64,000 nt of DNA from Clostridiales bacterium (GCA_022793655.1 JAAWDG010000011.1:51135-115134); one strand, 5' to 3'; shown: positions 42,769-53,194, numbered from the stretch's first letter. A program made the numbers and translations. Notes: generated by a model not told the origin, from the letters alone.

Positions 42769-43242
42769 ATGATTATTGAGATGAATATTGAAAATTACGG
42801 AACGATAAAAGCTGAATTGTATCCGGAATTTGCGCCAAAAACCGTAGAGAATTTTTTGGCTTTAGTGGATAAGGGTTTTTACGATGGTTTGATTTTTCAC
42901 AGAGTTATTCATAATTTTATGATTCAGGGCGGCGATCCGACCGGCACTGGTATGGGCGGTGCTGAGGAAACCATCCCAGGTGAGTTTTTATCAAATGGCT
43001 ATAAGAATCCGTTAAAGCATAGTAAAGGTGTTCTTTCTATGGCGCGCAGCCAGAACTATAATTCGGCATCTTCGCAGTTTTTTATATGCCAGGCGGATTG
43101 CTTTTATTTGGATGGAGAGTATGCGGCTTTTGGCAAGGTCACTGAGGGACTTGATATCGTTGATTTAATTGCCAAAACAGATACCGACCAGCGGGATCGA
43201 CCGCTAAATGACGTGGTGATTCATTCGATTAAACGGGTATAA
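42769..43242 (+). CDS. Peptidyl-prolyl cis-trans isomerase, cyclophilin type
   Basis: 157-aa single-domain cyclophilin, cytosolic, catalysing proline isomerisation in folding proteins. Conserved FHRVIHNFMIQGGDPTGTGMGG, GVLSMARSQNYNSASSQFFI and YAAFGKVTEGLDIVD contain the active-site Arg, Phe, Met and Gln; the usual active-site Trp position carries a different residue, as in many bacterial members. GAGG 8 nt upstream favours the ATG at 42769 over an in-frame TTG at 42766. Confidence 0.93.
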   Translation: MIIEMNIENYGTIKAELYPEFAPKTVENFLALVDKGFYDGLIFHRVIHNFMIQGGDPTGTGMGGAEETIPGEFLSNGYKNPLKHSKGVLSMARSQNYNSASSQFFICQADCFYLDGEYAAFGKVTEGLDIVDLIAKTDTDQRDRPLNDVVIHSIKRV

Positions 43243-43271
43243 CAAGCTCTTGCGCTTGTGCGCGTGTTTCG

Positions 43272-43300
43272 TTGCATTTAGGGTGTATTTGTGATATAAT
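43272..43300 (+). promoter_or_regulatory. Promoter upstream of rlmN
   Basis: TTGCAT (43272-43277), 17-nt spacer, TATAAT (43295-43300). Confidence 0.7.
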
Positions 43301-43372
43301 TAATCTGTGTTATTATCTGTGCTAAAGTTTTTTGGAGCATAGAATTCTTGTGTGAAGATAGAGTAAAGAAAC

Positions 43373-44413
43373 ATGCAAAACAGGGTCAATTTACTTGATT
43401 TAAGTTTATCAGAAATAACCAGTGTTTTTGAAGCGGCTGGTATTCCTAAATACCGAGCTGGTCAAGTATATCAGTGGCTGATGAAAGGCAAAGGATATGA
43501 GCAAATGGGCAATTTGCCCAAAACACTGCGCGAACAGCTGCAAGAGATGTTTCCGCTGTCATTTCCTGTGATTGCTAAAAAGCTTGTTTCTAAGTTAGAC
43601 AGCACGGTAAAATATTTATTTAGGCTGCATGACGGGCAGTGTATTGAAAGTGTTGTTATGCAGTATAAACACGGATACTCTATTTGCGTTTCAAGTCAGG
43701 CTGGTTGCCGCATGGGTTGTGGGTTTTGCGCGTCCACACTGCGTGGCTTGGTCAGAAATTTGACGCCCGGTGAAATCTTATCACAGATCATTGTGGCGCA
43801 GGCTGATCTTGGTATCCGTATTTCCAATGTGGTGATGATGGGCATTGGTGAACCGTTTGATAATTTTGAAAATGTAGTTCGTTTTTTGCAGCTTGTCAAT
43901 GCAGAAGAAGGGTTGCAAATTGGTTATCGCCATATTTCGCTTTCTACTTGCGGTGTGGTGGAGGGGATTGAGCGTTTGTCCGCTTACAATTTTCCGATTA
44001 CGCTGTCCATATCCCTACATTTTACTGACAATGAGCAAAGAAGTAAAATCATGCCGATCAATCGCAAATGGAATATTGAGACATTGCTTACAGCCTGTTC
44101 CGCTTATTTTGCCAAAACAGGCCGCCGTATTTCATTTGAATATACATTAATTAAGGGAATAAACGATACGCCGGGCGAGGCAGAGAAACTCGCAAAGTTA
44201 TTAAAAAAACATATGGGGCGGGATGTTCCGTTTCACATCAATCTGATTCCGGTGAATGAAGTTACCGAAAGCGGAATGAAAAAAGCAGACAAAAGCAGTG
44301 TAGAGCGCTTTTGTCAGGTGCTGACGCGCTTTGGCTGCAATGCAACGGTGCGAAGAACTTTGGGCGCTGATGTGAATGCCTCCTGCGGCCAGTTAAGACT
44401 CAACGAAGGGTGA
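43373..44413 (+). CDS. rlmN: Dual-specificity 23S rRNA/tRNA adenine C2-methyltransferase
   Basis: 346-aa radical SAM enzyme methylating A2503 of 23S rRNA and A37 of some tRNAs. Radical SAM motif CRMGCGFCAS (CX3CX2C); GIGEPFDNFENVV; STCGV; and the C-terminal GADVNASCGQLR containing the resolving cysteine. The N-terminal helical RNA-binding domain (~1-90) includes KYRAGQVYQWLMKG. First gene of a run rlmN-prpC-prkC, the arrangement usual in Firmicutes. Confidence 0.96.
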   Translation: MQNRVNLLDLSLSEITSVFEAAGIPKYRAGQVYQWLMKGKGYEQMGNLPKTLREQLQEMFPLSFPVIAKKLVSKLDSTVKYLFRLHDGQCIESVVMQYKHGYSICVSSQAGCRMGCGFCASTLRGLVRNLTPGEILSQIIVAQADLGIRISNVVMMGIGEPFDNFENVVRFLQLVNAEEGLQIGYRHISLSTCGVVEGIERLSAYNFPITLSISLHFTDNEQRSKIMPINRKWNIETLLTACSAYFAKTGRRISFEYTLIKGINDTPGEAEKLAKLLKKHMGRDVPFHINLIPVNEVTESGMKKADKSSVERFCQVLTRFGCNATVRRTLGADVNASCGQLRLNEG

Positions 44414-44418
44414 CTTGT

Positions 44419-45222
44419 ATGTATTTTAGTGGAAAAACAAATGTGGGAATGAAACGACAAGTGAATCAAGATCGTTTTGCATGGACGCGTATTGGTACCA
44501 ATGCATTTCTTTTCGTTGTTTGTGATGGCATGGGCGGTGCCAACGGCGGCCATGTCGCCAGTTCTTTGGCGTGCAAAACATTTACAGAGAATGTGAAAGC
44601 AGAACTGGAAAAAGATATGGGCGAGGATACAAAGTGTATTCTTACACCTGAGCGGGCGGAAGTTTTGCTCGTCAAAAGCGTACAATTAGCCAATCAGATT
44701 GTTTATAGAGAGTCTTTTAAAGACAGCGAGCTTGCCGGTATGGGCACCACGCTTGTTGGTGCGCTTGTGGTAGATGATACGGCGTATGTTGTTAACGTGG
44801 GGGATAGCAGAGGCTATTTGATTTTTGGCGAAATTATTGACCGTATTACGCATGACCATTCATATGTACAGTTTTTGGTGGATATAGGACAGCTTTCAGA
44901 AGAGGAAGCACGTTCGAATGTGAATAAAAATATTATTATGAAAGCGATTGGCATTAACGAGGCGGTTGAGCCGGATACGTTTCGTGTGGAATTTGGCGCC
45001 CGTGCCTTTTTGCTGCTCTGTTCAGATGGCCTTACGAACTTTGTGGAAGAAGAGGTTATAAAGCAAACCGTATTGTCATTTGATTATGAAAAGAAAATCA
45101 GCCTTCAGGAAGATGTCGAGAGGGTATGCGATCAGTTGATTGCGCTTGCGAATGAAAATGGCGGGGCAGATAATATAACAGTAGCGCTCTATTTGCATGA
45201 AAACACAGAGAAGCTTTCTTAG
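44419..45222 (+). CDS. prpC: PPM-type serine/threonine protein phosphatase (PrpC/Stp)
   Basis: 267-aa Mg/Mn-dependent phosphatase that reverses PrkC phosphorylation. All PPM motifs are present: KRQVNQDRF, FVVCDGMGGANGGHVAS, GMGTTLVGAL, NVGDSRGYL, HDHSYVQFLV, LLLCSDGLTNF and GGADNITVALY with the metal-binding aspartates. The ATG at 44419 has AAGGGTGA 5 nt upstream. Lies 5 nt after rlmN. Confidence 0.94.
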   Translation: MYFSGKTNVGMKRQVNQDRFAWTRIGTNAFLFVVCDGMGGANGGHVASSLACKTFTENVKAELEKDMGEDTKCILTPERAEVLLVKSVQLANQIVYRESFKDSELAGMGTTLVGALVVDDTAYVVNVGDSRGYLIFGEIIDRITHDHSYVQFLVDIGQLSEEEARSNVNKNIIMKAIGINEAVEPDTFRVEFGARAFLLLCSDGLTNFVEEEVIKQTVLSFDYEKKISLQEDVERVCDQLIALANENGGADNITVALYLHENTEKLS

Positions 45223-45381
45223 CTGTGTTTGCTTTTGTTGCGTGGGTTTTCGTTTTTGGGATGTCAACAAAGCCTATTTGGTTTTTTGTGCTAAATAGCA
45301 TAACACATCTTTGCATCTAAGAAAGTAAGAATAGTGATGAATATTAGAAGCCGTTTGGCGATGTATTGGGGATAGATTTTT

Positions 45382-47070
45382 ATGTTTGAAAGTTATATTG
45401 GGCAGATCTTTGACAGGCGATACCAGATATCAAAAGTGATTGGCGTAGGCGGTATGTCGGTTGTCTTTGAAGCATATGACAATGTGATGAAGCGCACCGT
45501 GGCTGTAAAAATGCTTAAAGATGAAATTGCGCATGACACACAATCGGTAAAACGATTTATCAATGAATCAAAAGCGGTGGCTATGCTTTCGCATCCGAAT
45601 ATCGTGAAAATTTACGATGTATCGGTAAAGGAAAACCGCAAATATATTGTTATGGAGCGCGTCGAGGGCATTACCTTAAAAAACTATCTGAATAAAAAAG
45701 GTACGCTTGGTCTACGTGAAATGCTGCAATATACCGAGCAAATTTTGCTGGCCCTCGAGCATGCCCATGCCAAGGGCATTGTGCACAGAGACATTAAACC
45801 GCAGAATATTCTTTTATTGAAAAACGGCGTGATTAAAGTAGCGGATTTTGGTATTGCTAAGCTGCCGAATGTAGAAACAGTGACGATGACTGATAAAGCG
45901 ATCGGCACGGTATATTATATCAGCCCAGAGCAGGCGAGCGGTAAAAAGGTAGACCGCCGAAGCGATATTTATTCGCTTGGCGTGTTGATGTATGAGATGT
46001 GTACAGGCCAGCTCCCGTTTATGGCAGAATCACCTGTTTCGGTCGCGCTGATGCATGTTAAAGACCAACCCAAAAGGCCATCAGAGCTTTCGCCGGCGCT
46101 GCCTAAAGGATTGGAACAAATTATTTTAGGAGCTATGGAAAAGAAGCCGGACAAGAGAATTCAAAGCGCTTCTCAGATGCTAAGACTGTTAGAGAGAGTG
46201 AAAAAAAATCCGGATTTAGTGTTTAAAACAAAGAAAAATCCAGGTGAAATTACCAAACTGGATATGTCGTTAAAAAAGAGTAACACGGTTATGCAAAAAA
46301 GAGTTCGTCGTTCGATGTTTCCCATTATCGCAGGTGTTACCTGTGCGTTTTTGATTGTCGCGTCGGTCACAATGATTTATATGGTGCAGCAGCTGTTAAC
46401 CGAGGATAAGGCAATATCCATTGTGGTGGACAATTTTGTGGGGCAAAAGTATACCGATGAAATGGCCGCTCAGCTGCGAAGCAACCGTTATGACGTTACG
46501 GTGAATTATATTAATTCGCATGAAGCGGTAGATACCATTATTAAACAATCCATTACACCAAATAGCAAAAAAAAGGTACAAGAAGGGGGCTCGCTCTCGA
46601 TCCAATTTGATGTTAGCTTGGGCGAAAAAACAATTCAATTAGAAGATTACAAAGGACAATTAAAAAGCGATGTTATCAATCAGCTGCGTGAACTTGGCTT
46701 AATTGTGCAAGAGGCAGAAATTGTGACGAAAAATGATGATGAAATAAGCAGCGGCCGTGTTATTTCTACCAGTCCATCAGCCGGCAGTGTGGTAACCGAG
46801 GGAGATAAGATCACGTTAACGGTCAGCCTTGGTAAAGCGCTGACAAGAGTACCGATTGGCTATTATGTAGGCATGGACCTTAAAGAAGCGAAAAAAGAAA
46901 TTGAAAAATTAAACCTGAAAAAGGTTGAATATGAAGAAGAATATTCATCGACGGTTGAATCGGGCAAAGTAATGGCTCAGAATTTCAATAACGGTGCCGA
47001 AGTAGTGGCTGAAACAACTACGCTTATTATCACTGTTAGCAAAGGGCCCGACCCCGCAAAGGATGAATGA
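45382..47070 (+). CDS. prkC: PASTA-domain serine/threonine protein kinase PrkC
   Basis: 562-aa membrane kinase sensing peptidoglycan fragments or lipid II. Cytoplasmic kinase domain (~14-270): glycine loop GVGGMS, catalytic Lys in AVKML (K43), HRDIKPQN (D137), DFG (D155), activation loop with VTMTDKAIGTVYYISPEQ. Juxtamembrane region, one transmembrane helix (~312-336), then three PASTA repeats (~345-556). PrkC homologues promote germination in response to muropeptides, fitting the spore genes here. The RBS is weak; 160 nt separate it from prpC. Confidence 0.95.
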   Translation: MFESYIGQIFDRRYQISKVIGVGGMSVVFEAYDNVMKRTVAVKMLKDEIAHDTQSVKRFINESKAVAMLSHPNIVKIYDVSVKENRKYIVMERVEGITLKNYLNKKGTLGLREMLQYTEQILLALEHAHAKGIVHRDIKPQNILLLKNGVIKVADFGIAKLPNVETVTMTDKAIGTVYYISPEQASGKKVDRRSDIYSLGVLMYEMCTGQLPFMAESPVSVALMHVKDQPKRPSELSPALPKGLEQIILGAMEKKPDKRIQSASQMLRLLERVKKNPDLVFKTKKNPGEITKLDMSLKKSNTVMQKRVRRSMFPIIAGVTCAFLIVASVTMIYMVQQLLTEDKAISIVVDNFVGQKYTDEMAAQLRSNRYDVTVNYINSHEAVDTIIKQSITPNSKKKVQEGGSLSIQFDVSLGEKTIQLEDYKGQLKSDVINQLRELGLIVQEAEIVTKNDDEISSGRVISTSPSAGSVVTEGDKITLTVSLGKALTRVPIGYYVGMDLKEAKKEIEKLNLKKVEYEEEYSSTVESGKVMAQNFNNGAEVVAETTTLIITVSKGPDPAKDE

Positions 47071-47112
47071 GAACCAATGATACCGCGTGAGGCAGGAGAA
47101 GCAGAGTCATAA

Positions 47113-48918
47113 ATGAATAATCAAGAAAAAATACGGAATTTTTCCATTATCGCACATATTGATCATGGCAAATCAACACTCGCCGATCGACTTTTAGAGT
47201 ATACGCAGGCTGTTTCAAAAAGAGAGATGGAAGAACAGCTCTTGGATAATATGGAGTTGGAGCGTGAGCGCGGCATCACGATTAAGGCGAGAGCGGTGCG
47301 GCTTCGCTATACTGCGCCGGATGGCGAAACTTATGTTTTTAATTTAATCGACACACCCGGACACGTTGACTTTAATTATGAAGTTTCGCGCTCGTTGCAA
47401 GCCTGTGAAGGGGTGCTGTTAATTGTAGACGCTACCCAAGGCATCGAAGCGCAGACGTTAGCGAATGCATATCTTGCGTCTGACTGCGGCCTTGAAATTA
47501 TTCCTGTCATCAACAAAATTGATTTGCCGTCGGCGGATGTGGCCGGGGTCAAAGACGAGATTGAAGAAATTATTGGGATTCCGGCTGAAGATGCTCCCGC
47601 TGTTTCTGCCAAGACGGGTGAGAATATTGCGGCCATTTTTGATCAAATTATTCAGGCAGTTCCGGCGCCTTCAGGTTCAGTCGATGCACCGTTAAAGGCG
47701 CTGATTTTCGATTCTTATTATGATTCTTATCTTGGCGCTGTGGTGTATATGCGTTTGTTTGAGGGAACCGTGCGCGCAGGCGACAAAGTCGTTATGATGA
47801 GCACTGGTCAGACCTTTGAGGTGGCTGAGGTGGGTTATATGGGCGCTTTTGGTCTTGAAAGAGCCGAGGCGCTTACCGCTGGCGAGGTGGGCTATTTGAC
47901 AGCCAGCATTAAAAATGTTTCGGATACGCGTGTTGGCGATACGGTTACTTTGGCCGACCGACCGACCGATACGCCGCTGCCCGGCTTTAAAAAAGCGCTT
48001 CCTATGGTTTTTTCAGGTATTTATCCAGTGGATGGTGCACGTTATACCGATTTGCGGGATGCTCTTGAAAAACTGCAGTTAAACGATGCGGCGCTGACGT
48101 TTGAGGCCGAGACCTCGGCCGCTCTTGGCTTTGGCTTTCGATGCGGCTTTTTGGGCCTTTTGCATATGGAGATTATTGAAGAACGCATTGAACGGGAGTT
48201 TAATTTAGATTTGATTACTACCGCTCCCAGCGTGGCCTATAAAATTGAAAAGACGGATGGCAGTATGATTTTGGTGGACAATCCTTCTCATTATCCGTCG
48301 CCAGATGAAATCAGTGCGTCTTATGAGCCTATGGTGAAAGCGTCTATTATTTCGCCATCTGAATATGTGGGCAGCATTATGGATTTGTGTCAGGAACGGC
48401 GGGGCGTATTCATTGATATGAAATATATTGACACGACACGTGCCGAACTTCTTTATCACTTGCCATTAAACGAGATTGTTTACGACTTTTTTGATGCGCT
48501 AAAGAGCCGCAGCAAGGGCTATGCCTCTTTTGACTATGAGCTTTTTGATTATGTAAAAAGCGATTTAGTGAAATTGGATGTGCTGCTAAAGGGAGACGTA
48601 GTGGATGCGCTATCCTTCATTGTGCATCGAGATAAAGCCTATGCAAGAGGACGTAAAATCACCGAAAAACTCAAAGAAAATATTGCAAGGCAGTTGTTTG
48701 AAATACCGATTCAGGCAGCGATTGGCGGTAAAGTTATCGCCCGCGAAACGGTAAAAGCGCTGCGCAAAGATGTGTTAGCGAAATGCTATGGCGGTGATAT
48801 TACCCGTAAAAAGAAGCTGCTTGAAAAACAAAAAGAAGGCAAAAAGAAAATGCGTCAGTTAGGTTCTGTGCAGGTTACGCCAGAAGCTTTTATGGCGGTA
48901 TTAAAGCTGGATGAATAA
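47113..48918 (+). CDS. lepA: Elongation factor 4 (LepA)
   Basis: 601-aa translational GTPase that acts on stalled or mis-translocated ribosomes. G1 [19 protein letters not shown]3 [22 protein letters not shown]4 NKIDLPSAD, followed by EF-G-like domains II-V and the LepA-specific C-terminal domain ending [19 protein letters not shown] and [12 protein letters not shown]. Full length. Overlaps hemW by 8 nt, a pairing common in Firmicutes. Confidence 0.97.
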   Translation: MNNQEKIRNFSIIAHIDHGKSTLADRLLEYTQAVSKREMEEQLLDNMELERERGITIKARAVRLRYTAPDGETYVFNLIDTPGHVDFNYEVSRSLQACEGVLLIVDATQGIEAQTLANAYLASDCGLEIIPVINKIDLPSADVAGVKDEIEEIIGIPAEDAPAVSAKTGENIAAIFDQIIQAVPAPSGSVDAPLKALIFDSYYDSYLGAVVYMRLFEGTVRAGDKVVMMSTGQTFEVAEVGYMGAFGLERAEALTAGEVGYLTASIKNVSDTRVGDTVTLADRPTDTPLPGFKKALPMVFSGIYPVDGARYTDLRDALEKLQLNDAALTFEAETSAALGFGFRCGFLGLLHMEIIEERIEREFNLDLITTAPSVAYKIEKTDGSMILVDNPSHYPSPDEISASYEPMVKASIISPSEYVGSIMDLCQERRGVFIDMKYIDTTRAELLYHLPLNEIVYDFFDALKSRSKGYASFDYELFDYVKSDLVKLDVLLKGDVVDALSFIVHRDKAYARGRKITEKLKENIARQLFEIPIQAAIGGKVIARETVKALRKDVLAKCYGGDITRKKKLLEKQKEGKKKMRQLGSVQVTPEAFMAVLKLDE

Positions 48919-49984
48919 GTTAGGGCTTTATATACACGTTCCGTTTTGTCTTCAAAAATGCGCTTATTGTGATTTTTATTCGGTTACGGATCAAAATTTA
49001 CAGTCTGGTTATGTAGATTCACTGCTTTGCCAGATGGAGCGGGAAAGCAAAAGGTGCGAATCGTATCTTGTTGATACGATTTACATAGGCGGCGGGACGC
49101 CTTCTTTACTGAGAGCGGATGATATAGAACGAATTTTTAAAACAATTCATGCGCAATTTTGCGTCTCGGATCAAGCAGAGGTTACCATTGAGGTCAATCC
49201 CTCCAGTGTTACCCAAGAAAAGGTTGGGGTGTATGCTGCTTGCGGCGTGAACCGGGTAAGCATAGGACTGCAGTCAAGCCATGATGAGGAACTGGCTATG
49301 CTTGGCCGGTTGCATGATCGCTCTTTATTTGAAAAAGCGTATGACTTATTGCGCTATCAATTTCAAAATATCAATATAGATATCATGTATGGCTTGCCGT
49401 ACCAAACGCTTACACAGCTTGCAAAAACGCTTGATTATATAGCCGTTCTTCAGCCCGAGCATGTTTCGGCCTATTGTTTGAAGGTGGAAGAGAGAACGGC
49501 TTTGGCAGACTTAGGTTTTGCACAGCCAGATGAGGATATGCAGTTTCGCATGTATGCAAGCGTTGTAGAACAATTGCAAACGTTGGGACTATGGCAATAT
49601 GAAATCAGCAATTTTGCGCGTAAAGGTTTGGTCTCCAAACATAATATGAAATATTGGTCAGGCGAGTCGTATCTTGGCTTTGGACCGGGGGCATATTCCT
49701 ATTTTACCGGCAAACGATATGGTTTGCCAAGAGATTTGAACGTTTATATGCAGCGTCAGTATAAGACCATCGATGAAGAAATCATTACAGAACAAGAGGC
49801 CGCGCAGGAAAAGATCATTTTCGGACTTCGGTTAACCGATGGTGTGTCGGTGAATGTGCTGCCAAAAGACCGATTGCCTTTCTATCTTGAAAATGGGTTT
49901 GCTGTAATTGAAAACGGACAATTTAAACTAACAACCAAGGGATTTTTTGTCAGCAATTCCATACTTTGTGATTTGATTGACTAA
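48911..49984 (+). CDS. hemW: Radical SAM heme chaperone HemW (coproporphyrinogen oxidase-like)
   Basis: 357-aa radical SAM protein related to HemN but without its oxidase-specific N-terminus. N-terminal [19 protein letters not shown] carries CX3CX2[12 protein letters not shown] binds [35 protein letters not shown] is typical of HemW. Characterised HemW proteins bind heme rather than oxidise coproporphyrinogen. Translationally coupled to lepA. Confidence 0.9.
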   Translation: MNKLGLYIHVPFCLQKCAYCDFYSVTDQNLQSGYVDSLLCQMERESKRCESYLVDTIYIGGGTPSLLRADDIERIFKTIHAQFCVSDQAEVTIEVNPSSVTQEKVGVYAACGVNRVSIGLQSSHDEELAMLGRLHDRSLFEKAYDLLRYQFQNINIDIMYGLPYQTLTQLAKTLDYIAVLQPEHVSAYCLKVEERTALADLGFAQPDEDMQFRMYASVVEQLQTLGLWQYEISNFARKGLVSKHNMKYWSGESYLGFGPGAYSYFTGKRYGLPRDLNVYMQRQYKTIDEEIITEQEAAQEKIIFGLRLTDGVSVNVLPKDRLPFYLENGFAVIENGQFKLTTKGFFVSNSILCDLID

Positions 49985-50034
49985 AACTTTCCAAACAAGG
50001 CAATCATAGCCTTGTAATTACCAAATATTATCCA

Positions 50035-50063
50035 TTGAAACTGGGGGATTGTTTTGGTATGAT
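50035..50063 (+). promoter_or_regulatory. Promoter of the CuAO-N1/SleB-like gene
   Basis: TTGAAA (50035-50040), 17-nt spacer, TATGAT (50058-50063), just upstream of GGGAGG. Confidence 0.65.
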
Positions 50064-50081
50064 GTGTTTGGGAGGTTTATC

Positions 50082-50906
50082 ATGAAAAAAATATTCATAC
50101 TTATTTTATCCGTGTGCATGGCGCTTGCTATGTGTGTTCCTATCTTTGCACTGAATGCTGATATGGTGAATATTTCGTATGACGGAAAAATACTCTATGA
50201 AGAAAAGCCTTGGCTTGTTGGCGGCGCGACGTATATTCCGTTCCGAGAATTTTTCTCCAAAATAACAAACAGCGAAATTCGTTGGGATGCCGAATCACAA
50301 ACAGCCGCAGCTGAGGTAAACGGCCTGATTGTCAGTGCCAAGATGAATGATGCTTATATCATTGCGAACGGCAGATACCTTTATACCGGAAATAAAAATT
50401 TAGTTCTTAATGGCACTATGTATGTACCCGTTCGCCCTGTGGCAAAGGCCATTGGTGCGAATGTGGCGTGGAATGGAAGCAAACGATTAGCGTCTTTGCA
50501 GAAGGCGGGCGCTTTTATCGAACCAGGCAGTACGTATTATAATGAAAATGATGTTTACTGGTTAGCCAGAATCATTCATGCCGAAAGTAATGGCGAGCTA
50601 TTGCTTGGCAAAATCGCCGTAGGCAATGTGGTTCTTAACCGCGTGCGAAGTTCGCAATATCCGAATACAATTAAAGAAGTAATCTTTGATGATAAATTTG
50701 GTATTCAGTTTTCGCCTGTGGCAAATGGAACAATTTATAATACGCCGAGCGCCGAAAGCGTCATTGCTGCTAAAATCTGTCTTGACGGCTATTCGATGAA
50801 TACGGACATGTTGTTTTTCTTAAATATTAAAACGGCAAGCAGTTTATGGATTGTTGAAAATTGCACATATGTGATGAAAATTGGCAATCACAGCTTTTAT
50901 GCATAA
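50082..50906 (+). CDS. Secreted cell wall hydrolase with copper-amine-oxidase-N and SleB-like domains
   Basis: 274 aa with a cleavable signal peptide (~1-24, FAL-NA junction). Residues ~30-145 form a CuAO_N1-type stalk (YDGKILYEEKPWLVGGATYIPFREF; NLVLNGTMYVPVRPVAKAIGA), a wall-binding module common in Clostridia. The C-terminal Hydrolase_2 domain has VYWLARIIHAESNGELLLGKIAVGNVVLNRV, with Glu in HAESNGE as the expected catalytic residue. GGGAGG sets the ATG at 50082. Probably a peptidoglycan lytic transglycosylase; a vegetative-type promoter argues against a purely sporulation role. Confidence 0.87.
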   Translation: MKKIFILILSVCMALAMCVPIFALNADMVNISYDGKILYEEKPWLVGGATYIPFREFFSKITNSEIRWDAESQTAAAEVNGLIVSAKMNDAYIIANGRYLYTGNKNLVLNGTMYVPVRPVAKAIGANVAWNGSKRLASLQKAGAFIEPGSTYYNENDVYWLARIIHAESNGELLLGKIAVGNVVLNRVRSSQYPNTIKEVIFDDKFGIQFSPVANGTIYNTPSAESVIAAKICLDGYSMNTDMLFFLNIKTASSLWIVENCTYVMKIGNHSFYA

Positions 50907-50949
50907 ATTATGCGTAAAGCGTGTCAATGTGTTGCCTAAAAAACATGGA

Positions 50950-50971
50950 CACCGGAGCTTCGGCTCCGGTG
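50950..50971 (+). other. UUCG-tetraloop hairpin
   Basis: CACCGGAGC-TTCG-GCTCCGGTG, a perfect stable hairpin between genes with no T run. It could slow RNA decay or act as a weak terminator. Confidence 0.6.
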
Positions 50972-51001
50972 CTGTTAGTTAGAAGGTTAGAGGGGATAGA
51001 C

Positions 51002-51946
51002 ATGATACAAAAAGAAGAAATCAAGATACAAAGTGAACAAGATGGTCTTTGGCTCGGCGTAAGTATTCGTATACCAGAGCAACCGATTGGCATTTTACAA
51101 TTGGTGCATGGAATGGCAGAGCATAGAGAGCGTTACTTTGAGGTGATGGATTTTTTTGCTGATCATGGCTATGTCACGATTATGCATGATCACCGCGGTC
51201 ATGGAGAAAGTGTGCGTAGTCCCAGAGATTATGGCTTTTTTTATAAAAATGGCGCCAGCGCAATGGTCGAGGACACGCATCAAATTACGTTATATATAAA
51301 AGAGCGGTTTCAAAATCTTCCGGTGATACTGCTTGGTCATAGCATGGGTTCGATGGTGGTGCGCTGTTATGTTCGTCAATATGATGATGCGATTAATGGA
51401 TTAATTGTATGTGGTTCACCCAGCAAAAATCGTATGGCAAAAATGGGGCTTGCTTTAGCAAAAAGTATGATCAAAGCAAAAGGAGCTTGGTATCGAAGCG
51501 ATTTGATTCAAAAAATAGCGTTTGGCTCTTTTGGCGGTCGTTTTGCGAATGAAGCAAGTGAGAATGCATGGATTTGTAGCGATTTGGAGGTAGTTCAGCA
51601 TTATGACCAAGATTCGCGGTGCGGTTTTGTTTTCACTTTAAATGGCTTTGCAGCTTTATTCGAGCTAATGGCAACAACTTATCAGCCCAAGGGATGGGCT
51701 TTGCATAATCCGTCGCTTCCCATTCTTTTTATCGCTGGAGAAGATGATCCTTGCATTGTCAGTCGTACCGCTTTTATGAAAGCAGTTCGTTTTATGCGGG
51801 AACGGGGTTATACAGCGTGTGAAAGCAAATTATATCCTAATATGCGGCATGAAATTTTAAATGAAACGAGAAAAGAAATGGTTTATCAGGATCTTGCAGA
51901 CTGGATGCAATTGCATAATCTTGCTATTTCTCGAACGAAAGAGTAA
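51002..51946 (+). CDS. Alpha/beta hydrolase, monoacylglycerol-lipase-like
   Basis: 314-aa serine hydrolase of the Hydrolase_4 (lysophospholipase/MGLL) family. ILQLVHGMAEHRERYFEVMDFFADHGY, HDHRGHGES, nucleophile LLGHSMGSMVVR, Asp in FIAGEDDPC and His in YPNMRHEILNE give the full catalytic set. AGAGGGGAT precedes the ATG at 51002. No signal peptide. Substrate likely a lipid ester; unproved. Confidence 0.9.
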   Translation: MIQKEEIKIQSEQDGLWLGVSIRIPEQPIGILQLVHGMAEHRERYFEVMDFFADHGYVTIMHDHRGHGESVRSPRDYGFFYKNGASAMVEDTHQITLYIKERFQNLPVILLGHSMGSMVVRCYVRQYDDAINGLIVCGSPSKNRMAKMGLALAKSMIKAKGAWYRSDLIQKIAFGSFGGRFANEASENAWICSDLEVVQHYDQDSRCGFVFTLNGFAALFELMATTYQPKGWALHNPSLPILFIAGEDDPCIVSRTAFMKAVRFMRERGYTACESKLYPNMRHEILNETRKEMVYQDLADWMQLHNLAISRTKE

Positions 51947-52049
51947 TGTGGTCTTTTGTAGAAGAAGCATAAAAGAGTAACATTTGATGCATGATAAATA
52001 AAAGAGTGAAACAAATTGGATATTTGTTTCTAAGGGCATTGGGCGATTC

Positions 52050-52070
52050 GGCACGGTGCCTTTTTTTATA
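52050..52070 (+). terminator. Short terminator before the choloylglycine hydrolase gene
   Basis: GGCA-CGG-TGCC stem followed by seven T; may extend with upstream GGGCA. Confidence 0.45.
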
Positions 52071-52091
52071 AAGAAAGGAAAAATGGAACAT

Positions 52092-53081
52092 ATGTGTACA
52101 GCAGTTGCTTATAACGATGGGAATTTATATTTTGGCAGAACGTTTGATTTTACTTTTTCGTATGGAGAAGAGGTTACCATAACGCCGAGGAATTATCCGT
52201 TCGTTTTTCAAAATGGGCAAGAGATAAGAGAGCATTTTGCGCTGATTGGTATTGCGCATGTAGAGGAGCATTATCCGCTATACTATGATGTGGTCAATGA
52301 AAAAGGGCTTGGGATGGCAGGTTTGTATTTTGTGGGCAATGCCAAATATAAGGAGAAACAAGCAGATAAAACGAATGTTGCTTCATATGAATTAATTCCC
52401 TGGATTTTAAGCCAGTGCGCTACGGTAGAAGAGGCAAAACAGCTGCTTGCAGCGATCAATATTACGAATGATTCATTCAGCGAGACGCTGCCGCCGGCAC
52501 CGTTGCACTGGTTTTTGGCGGATTGTCACGAATCGGTTACCGTTGAAGCGGTGCATGACGGTGTTCATGTCTATGATAATCCGGTGGGCGTTTTGACAAA
52601 TAATCCACCTTTTAAAGAGCAATTGTTTGGCCTTAATAATTACATGCATTGCTCAGCGAAGGAGCCGCAAAATCATTTTTCTGACAAGCTTTCTCTGCAT
52701 GCATATAGTCGTGGTATGGGGGCGCTGGGCCTGCCGGGCGATTTTTCCTCATCATCTCGTTTTGTGCGGGCTTCGTTTGTGAAAATGAATGCGGTATCAA
52801 GCCACACCGAATGGGGCGGCGTGAATCAATGTTTTCATATTTTAAGCGCCGTGTCACAGCCAAGAGGCTGTTGTAATATGAGAGATGGTGAATATGAAAT
52901 AACTTTATATACTTCTTGTTGTGATGCCAAAAAGGGAATTTACTATTATACCACGTATGAAAATCACCAGATTACCGCGGTTGATTTGCATAAAGAATCA
53001 CTTGATCTTACAGAATTAGTGCGATATCCACTGGTGAACGATGAACAAATCCGGTGGCAGAATGGCAGTTTGAAAAAATGA
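52092..53081 (+). CDS. Choloylglycine hydrolase family protein (bile salt hydrolase / penicillin V acylase)
   Basis: 329-aa Ntn hydrolase. The start at 52092 gives MCTAV, so Met removal exposes the nucleophile Cys2; an ATG 9 nt upstream has a better-placed AAGGA but would need extra processing. Catalytic equivalents R16 and D19 (FGRTFDF), N170/N171 (VLTNNPPF) and R223 (SSRFVRASF) are present. The position occupied by Asn in typical bile salt hydrolases is Tyr79 (GLGMAGLYF), as in penicillin V acylases, so bile-salt activity is uncertain. No signal peptide. The gene is consistent with a gut habitat. Confidence 0.88.
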   Translation: MCTAVAYNDGNLYFGRTFDFTFSYGEEVTITPRNYPFVFQNGQEIREHFALIGIAHVEEHYPLYYDVVNEKGLGMAGLYFVGNAKYKEKQADKTNVASYELIPWILSQCATVEEAKQLLAAINITNDSFSETLPPAPLHWFLADCHESVTVEAVHDGVHVYDNPVGVLTNNPPFKEQLFGLNNYMHCSAKEPQNHFSDKLSLHAYSRGMGALGLPGDFSSSSRFVRASFVKMNAVSSHTEWGGVNQCFHILSAVSQPRGCCNMRDGEYEITLYTSCCDAKKGIYYYTTYENHQITAVDLHKESLDLTELVRYPLVNDEQIRWQNGSLKK

Positions 53082-53104
53082 TGTTGTAAAAGAGCGTATC
53101 AATG

Positions 53105-53149
53105 AACGCCTGCCGTAAGGTTGCTGCCTTTCGGCAGGTGTTGTTTTAT
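53105..53149 (+). terminator. Terminator after the choloylglycine hydrolase gene
   Basis: AACGCCTGCCG / CGGCAGGTGTT with 16-nt loop, then GTTTTAT. Confidence 0.8.
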
Positions 53150-53194
53150 GAAAATATCAATTGGCAATCGAGAATCGGTATTTATGACAATTGC

